Assembly: GCF_009765705.1 (NCBI RefSeq)
Contig: NZ_LMUX01000012.1
Location: 1-56,680 of the forward strand
Direction: 5' to 3'
Origin: Burkholderia sp. L27(2015)
GTDB lineage: Bacteria; Pseudomonadota; Gammaproteobacteria; Burkholderiales; Burkholderiaceae
DNA: 56,680 nt
The notes under the pieces: generated by a model
Seen by the model: the letters and a program-made list of their open reading frames with translations, nothing else
What the model was told of the DNA's origin: nothing
Databases searched by the model: none
Shown here: piece by piece, positions 37,271 to 49,148 of the stretch
Layout of the letters: each line of letters begins with the position of its first letter
Position numbering within the stretch: the stretch's first letter is position 1
Translations under genes and position numbers: made by a program

Positions 37271-37316
37271 GGGGACAAAACTGATATACGAAAGTCGTAT
37301 CGACTTCGATGTCCCC
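37271..37316 (+). promoter_or_regulatory. Nested palindrome upstream of the flavin disulfide reductase gene
   Basis: GGGGACA (37271-37277) pairs with TGTCCCC (37310-37316), and inside it ATACGA (37286-37291) pairs with TCGTAT (37295-37300) around AAG. The element ends 33 nt before the start codon. It could be an operator or an mRNA leader structure; it lacks a U-run. Confidence 0.45.
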
Positions 37317-37349
37317 GATGTGTAAGCTGAATTAACTCGAAGAAATGCC

Positions 37350-38750
37350 ATGAAAACCATTGAAATTGATGTTGCTGTTATCGGAGCCGGCAGCGCAGGC
37401 CTGTCGGCATATCGCGCGGCGAAAGCGGCCGGCGCGTCAGTAGTCATGATAGAAGGCGGCGCGTACGGCACCACCTGTGCCCGCGTGGGTTGTATGCCCT
37501 CCAAGCTGCTGATCGCGGCTGCCGAAGCGGCGCATTCCGTGGACCGGGCTCGGCCGTTTGGCGTGCACGTGGACGGCGCGACACGGATCGATGGTGCGCA
37601 GGTCATGCAGCGCGTCAAGAGCGAACGGGATCGGCTGGTCGAGTTTATCGTCGACGACGTCCATGCGCTTCCGGCGCAGGACCACTTGATCGGTTACGCG
37701 CGGTTCGTCGACGACGGGCTCTTGCAGGTCGGCGATCACACGCTGGTGCGAGCAAGCCGCGTCGTGATTGCAACCGGCTCGAAGGCCGATGTTCCCGAAG
37801 TGTTTCGCGCGCTCGGCGACCGGGCGATCATCAACGACGACGTGTTCGATTGGGCGGAACTGCCGCGTAGTATCGCTGTGTTCGGCGTCGGCGTGATCGG
37901 ACTCGAGCTGGGGCAAGCGCTCGCTCGACTCGGCGTGCGCGTCAGCGTGTTCGGCAGAAGTGGTCGTGTCGGCCCGTTCACCGACCCGCAGATCAGGCAA
38001 TACGCCCGGGGGGTTTTCAACGAAGCATTTCGGTTTGAGCCTCAGGTCAAGATCAAATCGCTGACGCGTGAGGAAGACGGTGTGCGGGTGCAGGTGACCA
38101 CCGTCGACGGTGTCGCGATCGACGAGACGTTCGACTATGTGTTGGTGGCGACCGGGCGCTCGCCCAACGTTAGCAAGCTGGCACTTGAGAACACATCGCT
38201 CGCGCTCGACGCACAGGGCGTGCCGATCTTCGATCCGCTGACCTTGCAAGCGGGCGAGCACCCGGTGTTCGTCGCGGGCGATTCGAATGGCGTTTTGCTG
38301 CTGTTGCACGAGGCTGCCGATGAGGGACGTGCCGCGGGCACCAATGCCGGACACTACCCGACTGTGGTGCCGTTCAAGCGGCGCGCGCCGATTTCGATTG
38401 CGTTCACGGACCCCGGTATTGCCATGGTGGGTAAAGCTTTCAGCGATTTAGCGCCTGACAGCTATGTGGTCGGTGAGGTCAGTTTTGAAAATCAAGGCCG
38501 CAGCCGGGTCATGCTGAGAAACCGTGGTCTGATGCACGTGTATGTGGACAAGGCGACCCGGCGATTTGTCGGCGCGGAATGGATCGGGCCCGATGCCGAA
38601 CACATCGCTCACTTGCTGTCCTGGGGGCTGCAGATGGAGCTGACTGTCGACGCCATGCTGGCAATGCCGTTCTACCATCCGGTTGTTGAGGAAGGCTTAC
38701 GTACGGCGTTGCGCAACGCGGCGAATCAACTGCCCCCGCTCGCGGCTTGA
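37350..38750 (+). CDS. Class I pyridine nucleotide-disulfide oxidoreductase (dihydrolipoyl dehydrogenase-like)
   Basis: This 466-residue flavoprotein has the FAD-binding GAGSAGLSAYRAA (12-24), the redox-active disulfide Cys43/Cys48 in TTCARVGCMPSK, the NAD(P)-binding GVGVIGLELGQALARLG, a second FAD contact HPVFVAGDSN, and the dimer-interface His-Glu pair in YHPVVEEG. It resembles dihydrolipoyl dehydrogenase but stands apart from any 2-oxoacid dehydrogenase genes. It could serve as a free-standing lipoamide, thiol or mercuric-type reductase, or provide the L protein for the distant gcv operon. Its last 25 nt overlap the convergent MFS gene. Confidence 0.85.
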   Translation: MKTIEIDVAVIGAGSAGLSAYRAAKAAGASVVMIEGGAYGTTCARVGCMPSKLLIAAAEAAHSVDRARPFGVHVDGATRIDGAQVMQRVKSERDRLVEFIVDDVHALPAQDHLIGYARFVDDGLLQVGDHTLVRASRVVIATGSKADVPEVFRALGDRAIINDDVFDWAELPRSIAVFGVGVIGLELGQALARLGVRVSVFGRSGRVGPFTDPQIRQYARGVFNEAFRFEPQVKIKSLTREEDGVRVQVTTVDGVAIDETFDYVLVATGRSPNVSKLALENTSLALDAQGVPIFDPLTLQAGEHPVFVAGDSNGVLLLLHEAADEGRAAGTNAGHYPTVVPFKRRAPISIAFTDPGIAMVGKAFSDLAPDSYVVGEVSFENQGRSRVMLRNRGLMHVYVDKATRRFVGAEWIGPDAEHIAHLLSWGLQMELTVDAMLAMPFYHPVVEEGLRTALRNAANQLPPLAA

Positions 38751-40033
38751 GTGCTTCGTGCGGCGAGCGGCGCGGTGGGTACCGCGTCGCTCGCATCGTA
38801 CTCGGGCACGTCCGTTGCAGCGGCGCCATCGGGTGCGCTTTTTACCCGTCCCACCCAAATCAGCATCGTGGCCATTAGCAGCACGGCCGTCCATCCGACC
38901 ATACCGTAGCCCGCGATCTGTCCGTTCGGTGTGCTGGACAGCATCAGTCCACCCAGCCACGCTCCGCAACCGGTGCCGAGCGCCTGCACCGCACTGTTGG
39001 CGCTGAGGAATGCGCCTCGGCTGGCCGCTGGCGGCACGGTGGTAAGGAGCGCCTGCAACGGAATGATCCGACCAGACATCGCGACCATGAAGAATGGGAA
39101 AAACAGCACGACGAATACAAATGGCATGTTGGGCAAGTGCGTGATGAAGAGCACGGGTAATGCCGATAGGGCCGCAATCGTACGAAACGTCCGACGACTG
39201 CCGTAGCGGTCAGTGAGCCGTCCGACCGCACGCGAGGTAAAGAAGGTCGTGACGCCTCCTGCCATGTAGATCCAAGCCAGCTGCGCAGGTTGTACGCCGT
39301 GGTTGGCGACCAGAATGGGTGCGATGAACGGAATGACGAGCATGTGCGACGTCATCATCACGAAGGTGAGCGCGAACGCCCTCATATGGCGGCCCTGCGT
39401 GAGCAAGCTCCATAGCTCGGGCATCACTTGGCTCAGCCTGGGCGGAATATGAATCAGATGCTGCGCCAACGATGGCACGATGCGCATGCCGCCCAGCCAA
39501 ATCACAACCGACAGCACCACCAGCAAGGCAAACGGCGCGGCCCAACCGAAGTGTGCGCCGAGCAGCACGCCTGCGGGCACGCCGGCAACCGCCGCTAACG
39601 AGAATGCGGTCATGATGATGCCGGTGGCTGTGCCCCGTCGCGCGATCGGAATCACGTCGCTGACGATGGTCATGATGACCGAAGCCAGCACACCGCCCGT
39701 GATGCCGGCAAACGCCCGGGCGATCAGCAGCAAGGGATAGCTTCCCGCGAGCGCGCACGCGAGATTGGATAGTGCGAATAGCGCGTAGATCGTCAGCAGC
39801 AAGCGACGGCGGTCGAAGCGATCGACATAGGTGGCCGCGAACAGTCCCGATAAACCGGAACACCACGAATAGGCCGACACGGCGGTGGCAAATTGCGCGG
39901 GCGTGATCGTGAACGCGCGCATGATCTGCGGGCCTAGCGGCATCATCACCATGAAATCCATGATGACGGTGAATTGGGTGAGCGCGAGCAGCCAGAGCAG
40001 GCGGCGTTCGCGGTCGTTGCTCAATGCGTACAT
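38726..40033 (-). CDS. MFS transporter (DHA1-like drug or siderophore exporter)
   Basis: The ATG at 40033 has AAAGGA 8 nt upstream; the product is 435 residues with about 12 membrane helices. The motif-A loop YVDRFDRRRLLL between helices 2 and 3, the ARAFAGITGGVLASV segment in helix 4 and VAGVPAGVLLG in helix 5 (antiporter motif C-like) indicate a drug:proton antiporter-type MFS protein. It is the third gene after the PadR-type regulator and the ferric-siderophore reductase, so export of a metal chelator is a possibility. The 3' end overlaps the disulfide reductase gene by 25 nt tail to tail. Confidence 0.88.
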   Translation of the reverse strand: MYALSNDRERRLLWLLALTQFTVIMDFMVMMPLGPQIMRAFTITPAQFATAVSAYSWCSGLSGLFAATYVDRFDRRRLLLTIYALFALSNLACALAGSYPLLLIARAFAGITGGVLASVIMTIVSDVIPIARRGTATGIIMTAFSLAAVAGVPAGVLLGAHFGWAAPFALLVVLSVVIWLGGMRIVPSLAQHLIHIPPRLSQVMPELWSLLTQGRHMRAFALTFVMMTSHMLVIPFIAPILVANHGVQPAQLAWIYMAGGVTTFFTSRAVGRLTDRYGSRRTFRTIAALSALPVLFITHLPNMPFVFVVLFFPFFMVAMSGRIIPLQALLTTVPPAASRGAFLSANSAVQALGTGCGAWLGGLMLSSTPNGQIAGYGMVGWTAVLLMATMLIWVGRVKSAPDGAAATDVPEYDASDAVPTAPLAARSTQAASGGS

Positions 40034-40148
40034 CGGCAATGTCCTTTAGTTTCGGTGGTCTTGGCTGACTGCCAAGTTGGCCATCGAGTCAGCCGGCGAG
40101 TTGCAGACCAGGCTGACGGCGCCTGTAGTCCGCCACCCTCGGTGTGCG

Positions 40149-40991
40149 TCAATCATCGAGCGTTTCGTGCACAGCCTGCGCACCCTGCTTCCAGTAACTA
40201 GCGGCGCGGATGCGTGCTTTATCTACACCGCGCTCGGTACACAGATGGTGACGCACCGCGCGGATACTCGCCGACTCGCCGGCAGCCCATACATAGCCCT
40301 CGCCATCGGGCAGATAGGTGCCACGCACGGCGTCCAGCAACGAGCTGCTGTCATGTTCTGATTCGCTGCGTTCGCTACTTTCGCTACTTTCGCTACGATA
40401 GCGCCACACGACGAATAGGTCTGCCACAGTGTCGAAGTCGATGCGCGCCTCGGGCGAGGCTACTTCCAGAACCGCCGCAACCCGCGTGCCGGCAGGCAAC
40501 TCTTCGAGCCGGCGACTGATAGCCGGCAGTGCGGTCTCATCGCCGATCAGCAGGTGCCAGTCGTAAGCTTGCGGAATCACCATCGAGCCGCGCGGGCCGC
40601 CGACGCCCAGGTATTGACCGATCTGTGCCTGTGCTGCCCAAGTGGCGGCGGGGCCGACGCCATGAAGTGCGAATTCGATGTCGAGTTCGCCACTGTCGCG
40701 GTCGTATCGCCGGGGCGTGTAGTCGCGGGCAACCTGCCGGGGCTGGTCATCAGGGAAGACGGGACCTTGTGGGCCGGCCGTCGGCATGATCGGGCGTTGC
40801 GCGCCCGGTTCGGGGAAAAATACCTTCACGTGGTCGTCGAACGAATCGGAGGCGAAATCGTGCAGGTCGTCGCCAGTTAGCGTAATACGCACTAGATGCG
40901 GCGTGACGGCGTGAACGCGTTTGACTTGCAGCAAACGGAACTTGAGCGGATGCCGCACGCGTGTGATTTCAAGATTAGGCCTGTTCGGCAT
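40149..40991 (-). CDS. Siderophore-interacting FAD-binding protein (YqjH-like ferric reductase)
   Basis: The ATG at 40991 with GGAG 6 nt upstream gives 280 residues. The ferredoxin-reductase-like fold shows RDYTPRRYD, the flavin-binding R-x-Y-T/S motif, then GPRGSMVIP, the SIP domain LLIGDETALPAISRRLEELP and the C-terminal YVWAAGESASIRAVRHHL. Such enzymes use NAD(P)H to release iron from ferric siderophores. The gene lies 45 nt behind a YqjI-like PadR regulator, matching the E. coli yqjH-yqjI association. A Ser/Glu-rich insertion is encoded by 9-bp tandem repeats. Confidence 0.88.
   Translation of the reverse strand: MPNRPNLEITRVRHPLKFRLLQVKRVHAVTPHLVRITLTGDDLHDFASDSFDDHVKVFFPEPGAQRPIMPTAGPQGPVFPDDQPRQVARDYTPRRYDRDSGELDIEFALHGVGPAATWAAQAQIGQYLGVGGPRGSMVIPQAYDWHLLIGDETALPAISRRLEELPAGTRVAAVLEVASPEARIDFDTVADLFVVWRYRSESSESSERSESEHDSSSLLDAVRGTYLPDGEGYVWAAGESASIRAVRHHLCTERGVDKARIRAASYWKQGAQAVHETLDD
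40362..40397 (-). repeat. 9-bp in-frame tandem repeat in the YqjH-like gene
   Basis: On the plus strand TTCGCTGCG, TTCGCTACT, TTCGCTACT and TTCGCTACG follow head to tail. On the coding strand they give a Ser-Glu-Ser/Arg low-complexity loop in the SIP domain. Confidence 0.75.
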
Positions 40992-41036
40992 GGTGTTCTC
41001 CATGATGATGTTGGGCGAATCTGCGGCCCAGTTGAG

Positions 41037-41720
41037 CTAAGCGGCAGGGGTGCTATCGTCCGTGCCGGCTATTTCAGCCGCGGCGCGTAACAGGATGGCG
41101 GCGATACGACGTTGTTCCGCAGCGGGTGCATCGCTGTGGCGAAACAGCGCGTGTTTCAGCGCGTGGCGAGCCTGTATCAGTTCGGGTAGCCAGCCACCTT
41201 CCTGGACACCGTCGCCAGCCTCCTCGCCTGCGAACGCGCGGCGCACCGAGTCCATCTTGCGAGCGATGTGACTGAGCTTCGCGAGCATAAACTCGACTCG
41301 CTCACGGTTGGCCGCGAGGTGTTCGCGGCCCGCTTCGGCCACCGCGTAGCGCTTGCGATTGCCCTCCGCTTCCACCGTGACATGACCCAACTCTTCGAGG
41401 TAGGTCAGCGCGGGATAGACCATGCCGGGGCTGGGCGTATAGAAACCGTTGGAACGTGTTTCGAGCGCCTTGATCAGTTCATAGCCGTGGCTAGGCCGAT
41501 CGGCCAGCAGCGCCAATAGCAGCAGTTGAAGATCGTCGGATGTGAATTTGCGGCCGCGTGGCATGCCGTCGCCCTCGCCGCCGAAACCGCTGGGGCCGCC
41601 GCCGAAAGGACCGCCGCCGCGACGATGATCATGGCGCCCGATGGCGTGCCAGAGTGCGTGCAGCGAAAACCGCTCGCCGAAGGCGCGGCCGTTCGACGAA
41701 TGTGCGTGATGATGACGCAT
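41037..41720 (-). CDS. PadR family metal-responsive regulator (YqjI-like)
   Basis: The ATG at 41720 with AAGGAG 8 nt upstream gives 227 residues. The N-terminal 50 residues are His/Gly-rich (MRHHHAHSS, HALWHAIGRHDHRRGGGPFGGG), the metal-binding tail typical of E. coli YqjI. The PadR winged helix follows (LQLLLLALLADRPSHGYELIKAL, TPSPGMVYPALTYLEELGHV, RKRYAVAEAGREHL), then a helical dimerisation domain. YqjI represses yqjH and is relieved by nickel. Here the regulator is the first gene of the operon and is probably autoregulated through the palindromes in its promoter. Confidence 0.9.
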   Translation of the reverse strand: MRHHHAHSSNGRAFGERFSLHALWHAIGRHDHRRGGGPFGGGPSGFGGEGDGMPRGRKFTSDDLQLLLLALLADRPSHGYELIKALETRSNGFYTPSPGMVYPALTYLEELGHVTVEAEGNRKRYAVAEAGREHLAANRERVEFMLAKLSHIARKMDSVRRAFAGEEAGDGVQEGGWLPELIQARHALKHALFRHSDAPAAEQRRIAAILLRAAAEIAGTDDSTPAA

Positions 41721-41750
41721 GGTGGAATCTCCTTGAATATCAAAAGACAT

Positions 41751-41784
41751 ATCTTAAGATATATATCTTAAGATTGTTTGTCAA
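41751..41784 (-). promoter_or_regulatory. Promoter with two tandem palindromic operators (yqjI-like operon)
   Basis: On the minus strand a perfect -35 TTGACA (41784-41779) and a -10-like TATCTT (41761-41756) are separated by 17 bp. Two identical 10-bp palindromes ATCTTAAGAT lie at 41774-41765 and 41760-41751, separated by ATAT, covering the spacer and the -10. Bound repressor would exclude RNA polymerase. The leader to the ATG is about 30 nt. Confidence 0.8.
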
Positions 41785-41873
41785 GGGAGACGTCGCTCTT
41801 TCCTGGGTGGCTCCAACCGACCCGCCTCCTGCAGGTCGCGTCGGCTCGAACGCGCAACGCTCAGATCGCCGCA

Positions 41874-41908
41874 CACAAAGAAAAAGCCCACGTAAAAACG
41901 TGGGCTTT
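41874..41908 (-). terminator. Rho-independent terminator of the atp operon
   Basis: AAAGCCCACGT (41883-41893) pairs with ACGTGGGCTTT (41898-41908) around AAAA. On the minus strand a T-rich run follows (TTTTTCTTT). It lies about 100 nt past the atpC stop. Confidence 0.92.
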
Positions 41909-42011
41909 AATTTAATCACCATCACGAAGCACTGATGGCTTCTCATTGCATATTACAGTCGCCCAACGGACGAAGGCGTCGCCTTATCTACGTCGCCTCA
42001 TCTCCGTCACT

Positions 42012-42440
42012 TTAACGATTCCGCCCGTGGCTCTGCCGCAAGCGCGCGATCGCTGCCAACTGCGCAGTCGCGTAAGCGAGCTCGGCCTGAGCCGTCGCAT
42101 ACTCCAGATTGGACCCGGTATTTTGCACGGCTTCTTCCGCGGCACGAAGTGCCTGCTCGGCCTTCGCCTCATCCAGATCTTTACCGCGAATCGCCGTATC
42201 GGCCAGCACGGTCACCGTACCCGGCTGGATTTCGAGAATCCCGCCCGCGACGAAGACAAACTCCTCCTCGCCGTTTTCGGTTTCGATGCGCACCGCGCCC
42301 GGACGGATACGCGTGATCAGCGGCGTGTGGCCCGGCAAAATACCGAGTTCACCCGCTTCGCCCGGCAGTGCGACGAATTTCGCCATACCCGAGAACACTT
42401 GTTCCTCGGCACTGACGACGTCTACTTTAATGGTTGCCAT
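42012..42440 (-). CDS. atpC: ATP synthase F1 epsilon subunit
   Basis: The ATG at 42440 gives 142 residues, the usual length. The N-terminal beta sandwich ([38 protein letters not shown]) and the C-terminal helical hairpin ([17 protein letters not shown]) are intact. Epsilon links the gamma stalk to the c-ring and can inhibit ATP hydrolysis. It is the last gene of the operon, behind atpD by 96 nt and before the terminator. Confidence 0.97.
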   Translation of the reverse strand: MATIKVDVVSAEEQVFSGMAKFVALPGEAGELGILPGHTPLITRIRPGAVRIETENGEEEFVFVAGGILEIQPGTVTVLADTAIRGKDLDEAKAEQALRAAEEAVQNTGSNLEYATAQAELAYATAQLAAIARLRQSHGRNR

Positions 42441-42536
42441 ATTGATTCCCGACTCCTGGTTGAGCGCGTGGTCCGGCGAGGTGTGCGCAGCGACTACTCT
42501 ACGTCGCACGCCGCCGGGTACAACTCACACTCTTCC

Positions 42537-44000
<1,464 letters not shown>

Positions 44001-44022
44001 CTAAACGGGTGCCTGGCGCGTA

Positions 44023-44940
44023 TTACGAAACAGCTGCTGCGCCACCGACGATTTCGGACAATTCCTTCGTAATCGCGGCCTGCCGGCTCTTGTTGTAGAC
44101 GAGCTGCAAGTCACTGATCACTGTCTTGGCATTGTCGGATGCCGCCTTCATTGCCACCATCCGCGCCGATTGCTCGGACGCCATGTTTTCCGCCACGGCC
44201 TGATACACCAGCGCCTCGACGTAACGCATCAGCAAATCGTCAACTACCGCTTGGGCGTCTGGCTCGTAGATGTAATCCCACGAATAGCGCGGCGTTCCCG
44301 GCGCGCTTGCGTCGGCTTTGGCCGGCGCTTGCGTGTCGCTTTTTGCTGCGAACATTTCGTCGGTCAGCGGCAGCAGTTGCTCGATCACGGCTTCCTGCTT
44401 CATCGTGTTGACGAAGCGGGTATAGGCCAGGTACACCCCTTCAAGTCGGCCTTGCGCATACGCGTCGAGCTGAACCTTGACCGCACCGATCAGCCGTTCC
44501 AAATGCGGCGTATCGCCCAGTTGCACCACGTGCGACACCACTTTGGCGCCAAACCGGTTGAGGAAACCGAAGCCCTTGCTACCGATTGCGGTCGCTTCGA
44601 CGGTCACGCCACGCTGCTCAAGTTCCTTGAACTTGGCCAGCACGGCACGGCTGATGTTGGTGTTCAAACCACCACACAACCCCTTGTCGGTCGTCACCAT
44701 GATGATGCCGCTCGTACGCGCGTCCTTGTGATGGACCATGAACGAGTGACGATACTCGGGCGTCGACTTGCTCATGTGCGCGGCTATTTCGCGAACCTTG
44801 TCGGCGTACGGACGCGCTGCGCGCATGCGTTCCTGTGCACGGCGCATTTTCGACGCCGCGACCATTTCCATCGCCTTGGTGATCTTGCGCGTGTTTTGCA
44901 CGCTCTTGATCTTGCCGCGGATTTCCTTCATTCCCGCCAT
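44023..44940 (-). CDS. atpG: ATP synthase F1 gamma subunit
   Basis: At 305 residues it has the N-terminal helix [33 protein letters not shown] and the matching C-terminal helix ([44 protein letters not shown]) that together form the rotating coiled-coil shaft. It is longer than E. coli gamma (287) because of an insertion rich in Ala, Lys and Asp ([19 protein letters not shown]) in the Rossmann-like domain, which is common in Burkholderiaceae. GAGGAG precedes the ATG. Confidence 0.97.
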   Translation of the reverse strand: MAGMKEIRGKIKSVQNTRKITKAMEMVAASKMRRAQERMRAARPYADKVREIAAHMSKSTPEYRHSFMVHHKDARTSGIIMVTTDKGLCGGLNTNISRAVLAKFKELEQRGVTVEATAIGSKGFGFLNRFGAKVVSHVVQLGDTPHLERLIGAVKVQLDAYAQGRLEGVYLAYTRFVNTMKQEAVIEQLLPLTDEMFAAKSDTQAPAKADASAPGTPRYSWDYIYEPDAQAVVDDLLMRYVEALVYQAVAENMASEQSARMVAMKAASDNAKTVISDLQLVYNKSRQAAITKELSEIVGGAAAVS

Positions 44941-45006
44941 TGCCTACTCCTCTAGCCGAGAGGCCCGTTGCTCCGGGCACTCTCGATGTCCGTTCGCAAA
45001 ATCGGA

Positions 45007-46548
45007 TCAGTAAGCGCCGGACTTCTTGAAGTCTTTGAGTGCCGTATGCAACGCAGCCTCATCGTCCTTCGACAAGTCCTTCTGGTCTTCGATACGATTG
45101 ATCAGATCCGCATGGCTGGCCTTCAGATATTCGCGCAGGCCTTTCTCAAACGGCAGCACATCCTTGACTTCGATGTCGTCGATGTACCCGTTGTTGGCGG
45201 CGAACAGCGCAACCGACAGCTCCCACACCTGCAGCGGCTGATACTGCGGCTGCTTCAGGAGTTCGGTCACGCGACGACCACGCTCGAGCTGCTTGCGGGT
45301 CGCCTCATCCAGATCCGATGCGAACTGCGCGAACGCGGCCAGTTCACGATACTGGGCCAAGTCGGTACGAATACCGCCGGACAATTTCTTCACGACCTTG
45401 GTCTGCGCTGCACCACCGACGCGCGATACCGAAACACCGGCGTTAATAGCCGGGCGGATACCTGCGTTGAACAAGTCGGTTTCCAGGAAGATCTGGCCGT
45501 CGGTAATCGAAATCACGTTGGTCGGCACGAATGCCGTCACGTCGCCAGCTTGCGTTTCGATCACGGGCAGAGCCGTCAACGAACCGCTTTGGCCTTTGAC
45601 CGCGCCCTTGGTGAATTTCTCGACGTAGTCTTCCGAGACGCGAGCCGCACGCTCGAGCAAACGCGAGTGCAGGTAGAACACGTCGCCCGGGTAAGCTTCA
45701 CGGCCCGGCGGACGGCGCAGCAGCAGCGAGATCTGACGATACGCGACAGCCTGCTTGGTCAAATCGTCGTACACGATCAGCGCGTCTTCACCGCGATCGC
45801 GGAAGTATTCGCCCATCGTGCAGCCGGAGTAAGGAGCGATAAACTGCATCGCGGCCGAATCCGAAGCGGTCGCAACCACGACAATCGTGTATTCCATCGC
45901 GCCGTGCTCTTCGAGCTTGCGCACCACGTTCATGACCGACGAAGCCTTCTGGCCGATCGCGACGTAGATACACGTCAGGTTCTTGCCTTTCTGGTTGATG
46001 ATCGCGTCGACTGCCACTGCGGTCTTGCCGCACTGACGGTCGCCAATGATCAATTCGCGCTGTCCGCGGCCGATCGGCACCATCGCGTCGATCGACTTCA
46101 GGCCGGTTTGCACCGGCTGGGACACCGACTTACGCCAAATCACGCCCGGAGCGATCTTTTCGATAGCGTCGGTTTCCTTCGCGTTGATCGGGCCTTTACC
46201 ATCGATCGGCAAGCCGAGCGCATCGACCACACGGCCGATCAGTTCGCGGCCGACCGGCACTTCCAGAATGCGGCCCGTCGTCTTGACGGTATCGCCTTCG
46301 GAAATGTGCTCGTATTCGCCCAAAATCACGGCGCCCACGGAGTCACGCTCGAGGTTCAGTGCCAGACCATACGTGTTGCCCGGGAATTCCAGCATTTCAC
46401 CCTGCATCACTTCGGACAGGCCGTGGATGCGGATGATACCGTCGGTCACGGAGATGACGGTTCCCTGATTGCGAACATCGGTGCCGGTTTCCAGACCCTG
46501 GATCCGGCTCTTGATCAGCTCGCTGATTTCAGAGGGGTTGAGTTGCAT
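45007..46548 (-). CDS. atpA: ATP synthase F1 alpha subunit
   Basis: At 513 residues this is the standard length. The non-catalytic nucleotide site contains GDRQCGKT in place of the usual GDRQTGKT, a Thr-to-Cys change inside the P-loop. The remaining blocks are typical: [66 protein letters not shown], and the alpha-subunit arginine finger region [22 protein letters not shown] lies 6 nt before the ATG. Alpha alternates with beta in the F1 hexamer. Confidence 0.98.
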   Translation of the reverse strand: MQLNPSEISELIKSRIQGLETGTDVRNQGTVISVTDGIIRIHGLSEVMQGEMLEFPGNTYGLALNLERDSVGAVILGEYEHISEGDTVKTTGRILEVPVGRELIGRVVDALGLPIDGKGPINAKETDAIEKIAPGVIWRKSVSQPVQTGLKSIDAMVPIGRGQRELIIGDRQCGKTAVAVDAIINQKGKNLTCIYVAIGQKASSVMNVVRKLEEHGAMEYTIVVVATASDSAAMQFIAPYSGCTMGEYFRDRGEDALIVYDDLTKQAVAYRQISLLLRRPPGREAYPGDVFYLHSRLLERAARVSEDYVEKFTKGAVKGQSGSLTALPVIETQAGDVTAFVPTNVISITDGQIFLETDLFNAGIRPAINAGVSVSRVGGAAQTKVVKKLSGGIRTDLAQYRELAAFAQFASDLDEATRKQLERGRRVTELLKQPQYQPLQVWELSVALFAANNGYIDDIEVKDVLPFEKGLREYLKASHADLINRIEDQKDLSKDDEAALHTALKDFKKSGAY

Positions 46549-46666
46549 TTTCGCTCCTGATAGTCAATTCTGCTGTTGCCTGCGTATTACCTGAATCCGG
46601 CACCGCCCATCGGCCTGGCCAGCCCCTTCCTGGGGCGCAGCTTCACGCTCGAGTGGCGATGGCCCA

Positions 46667-47200
46667 TCAGGCCGTCAGCGCCACTTGCATCCTGGCGAGC
46701 TGCGCACGCACGGAGGTATCGAGTACTTCGTCGCCAACTGTCACGCGCACGCCGCCAATCAACGACGCATCAACCGAGACAGCGGGCTTGAGTTTGCGCT
46801 TGAACCTGCGCTCCAGCCCGACGACCAGTTCATCCAGCAGCGACCCTTCCAGCGGGAAGGCACTCACGATTTCTACGTCGGCCGCGCCTTCAAGCGCATT
46901 CTTCAATGCTTCGAACTGCACCGCCACTTCCGGCAGCGCTTCGATCCGGTGGTTGGCGACGATCATGCGCACGAAGTTCTGGACCTGGGCGGGCACCGGC
47001 GCTTTCACGACGGACAGCATCAGATCGGCCACGGCGTCGCGACTCACTTTGGGACTCAACGCCAGCGACTGCACTTCGGGATGGCCCGCAACCTGCGCCA
47101 GATCCTGCACGAGATCCGACCAGGCGGCGAGGTCGCCGGTTTCGGCCACACGAAACAACGCTTCGGCGTACGGACGGGCGATGGTTGCAAGTTCGGCCAT
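46667..47200 (-). CDS. atpH: ATP synthase F1 delta subunit
   Basis: At 177 residues it starts [18 protein letters not shown], the conserved delta N-domain, and ends with the [32 protein letters not shown] block that binds the b subunits. It caps the alpha3beta3 head as part of the stator. The ATG lies 2 nt behind the atpF stop, indicating translational coupling. A 118-nt gap precedes atpA. Confidence 0.97.
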   Translation of the reverse strand: MAELATIARPYAEALFRVAETGDLAAWSDLVQDLAQVAGHPEVQSLALSPKVSRDAVADLMLSVVKAPVPAQVQNFVRMIVANHRIEALPEVAVQFEALKNALEGAADVEIVSAFPLEGSLLDELVVGLERRFKRKLKPAVSVDASLIGGVRVTVGDEVLDTSVRAQLARMQVALTA

Positions 47201-47202
47201 GA

Positions 47203-47673
47203 TCAGAGCTCTGCTTTCAATTGGTTCAGCAGGCCAGCGTGTTCCTGGGCGTTAACTTCACGCTTGAGGATCTGCTCGGCGCCCTTGACCGCCAGCGCGG
47301 CAACTTCGCCACGCAGCGTTTCGCGTGCCGTTACCATTTGCTGGTCGGCTTCGGCTTTCGCCTGGGCCACGATACGTGCTGCTTCCGCTTGCGCATTGCG
47401 ACGAATTTCTTCCGCGGCGTTTTGCGCCCGTTGCTCAGCATCGGCGATGCGTTGCTGACCTTCGGCACGTGCGTCTGCCAGTGCGGTGTCGACACGCTTA
47501 TGAGCGTCTTCGAGTTCGGCCTTGCCTTTTTCGGCAGCGGCCAGTCCTTCGGCGATTTTATGCGCGCGCTCGTCGAGGGACTTGATCAGCGGTGGCCACA
47601 CGAATTTCATCGCGAACCACGCAAGGATCAGAAACACGAACATTTGCGCAAACAATGTTGCGTTTAGATTCAC
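47203..47673 (-). CDS. atpF: ATP synthase Fo b subunit
   Basis: At 156 residues it has one N-terminal membrane helix ([23 protein letters not shown]) and a long charged coiled-coil ([25 protein letters not shown]), which makes the peripheral stalk. Translation begins at GTG 47673 behind AAGGA. The 119-nt space to atpE contains a short hairpin (GAGCC/GGCTC) that may separate the highly expressed atpE message from the rest. Confidence 0.97.
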   Translation of the reverse strand: MNLNATLFAQMFVFLILAWFAMKFVWPPLIKSLDERAHKIAEGLAAAEKGKAELEDAHKRVDTALADARAEGQQRIADAEQRAQNAAEEIRRNAQAEAARIVAQAKAEADQQMVTARETLRGEVAALAVKGAEQILKREVNAQEHAGLLNQLKAEL

Positions 47674-47792
47674 GGTGTTTCCTTACTGTAGTGCATTATC
47701 GGATGCGGACGGTGTGGCCAGCGTCGATGAAAACATGCTCGACCACGCCCCTCCCCCTGCGCGAGCCCCTAGGCTCCGCTTTGTCCGACAAA

Positions 47793-48113
<321 letters not shown>

Positions 48114-48170
48114 TTAAATTTAAAAACACGAAACCAAATAAAAACTCACGCACCGGCACTCTCGCAATGC

Positions 48171-49148
<978 letters not shown>

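Noticed and set aside
44968-46560. 530-codon open frame on the plus strand opposite atpA
   Set aside because: It is a shadow of atpA created by third-position GC bias.
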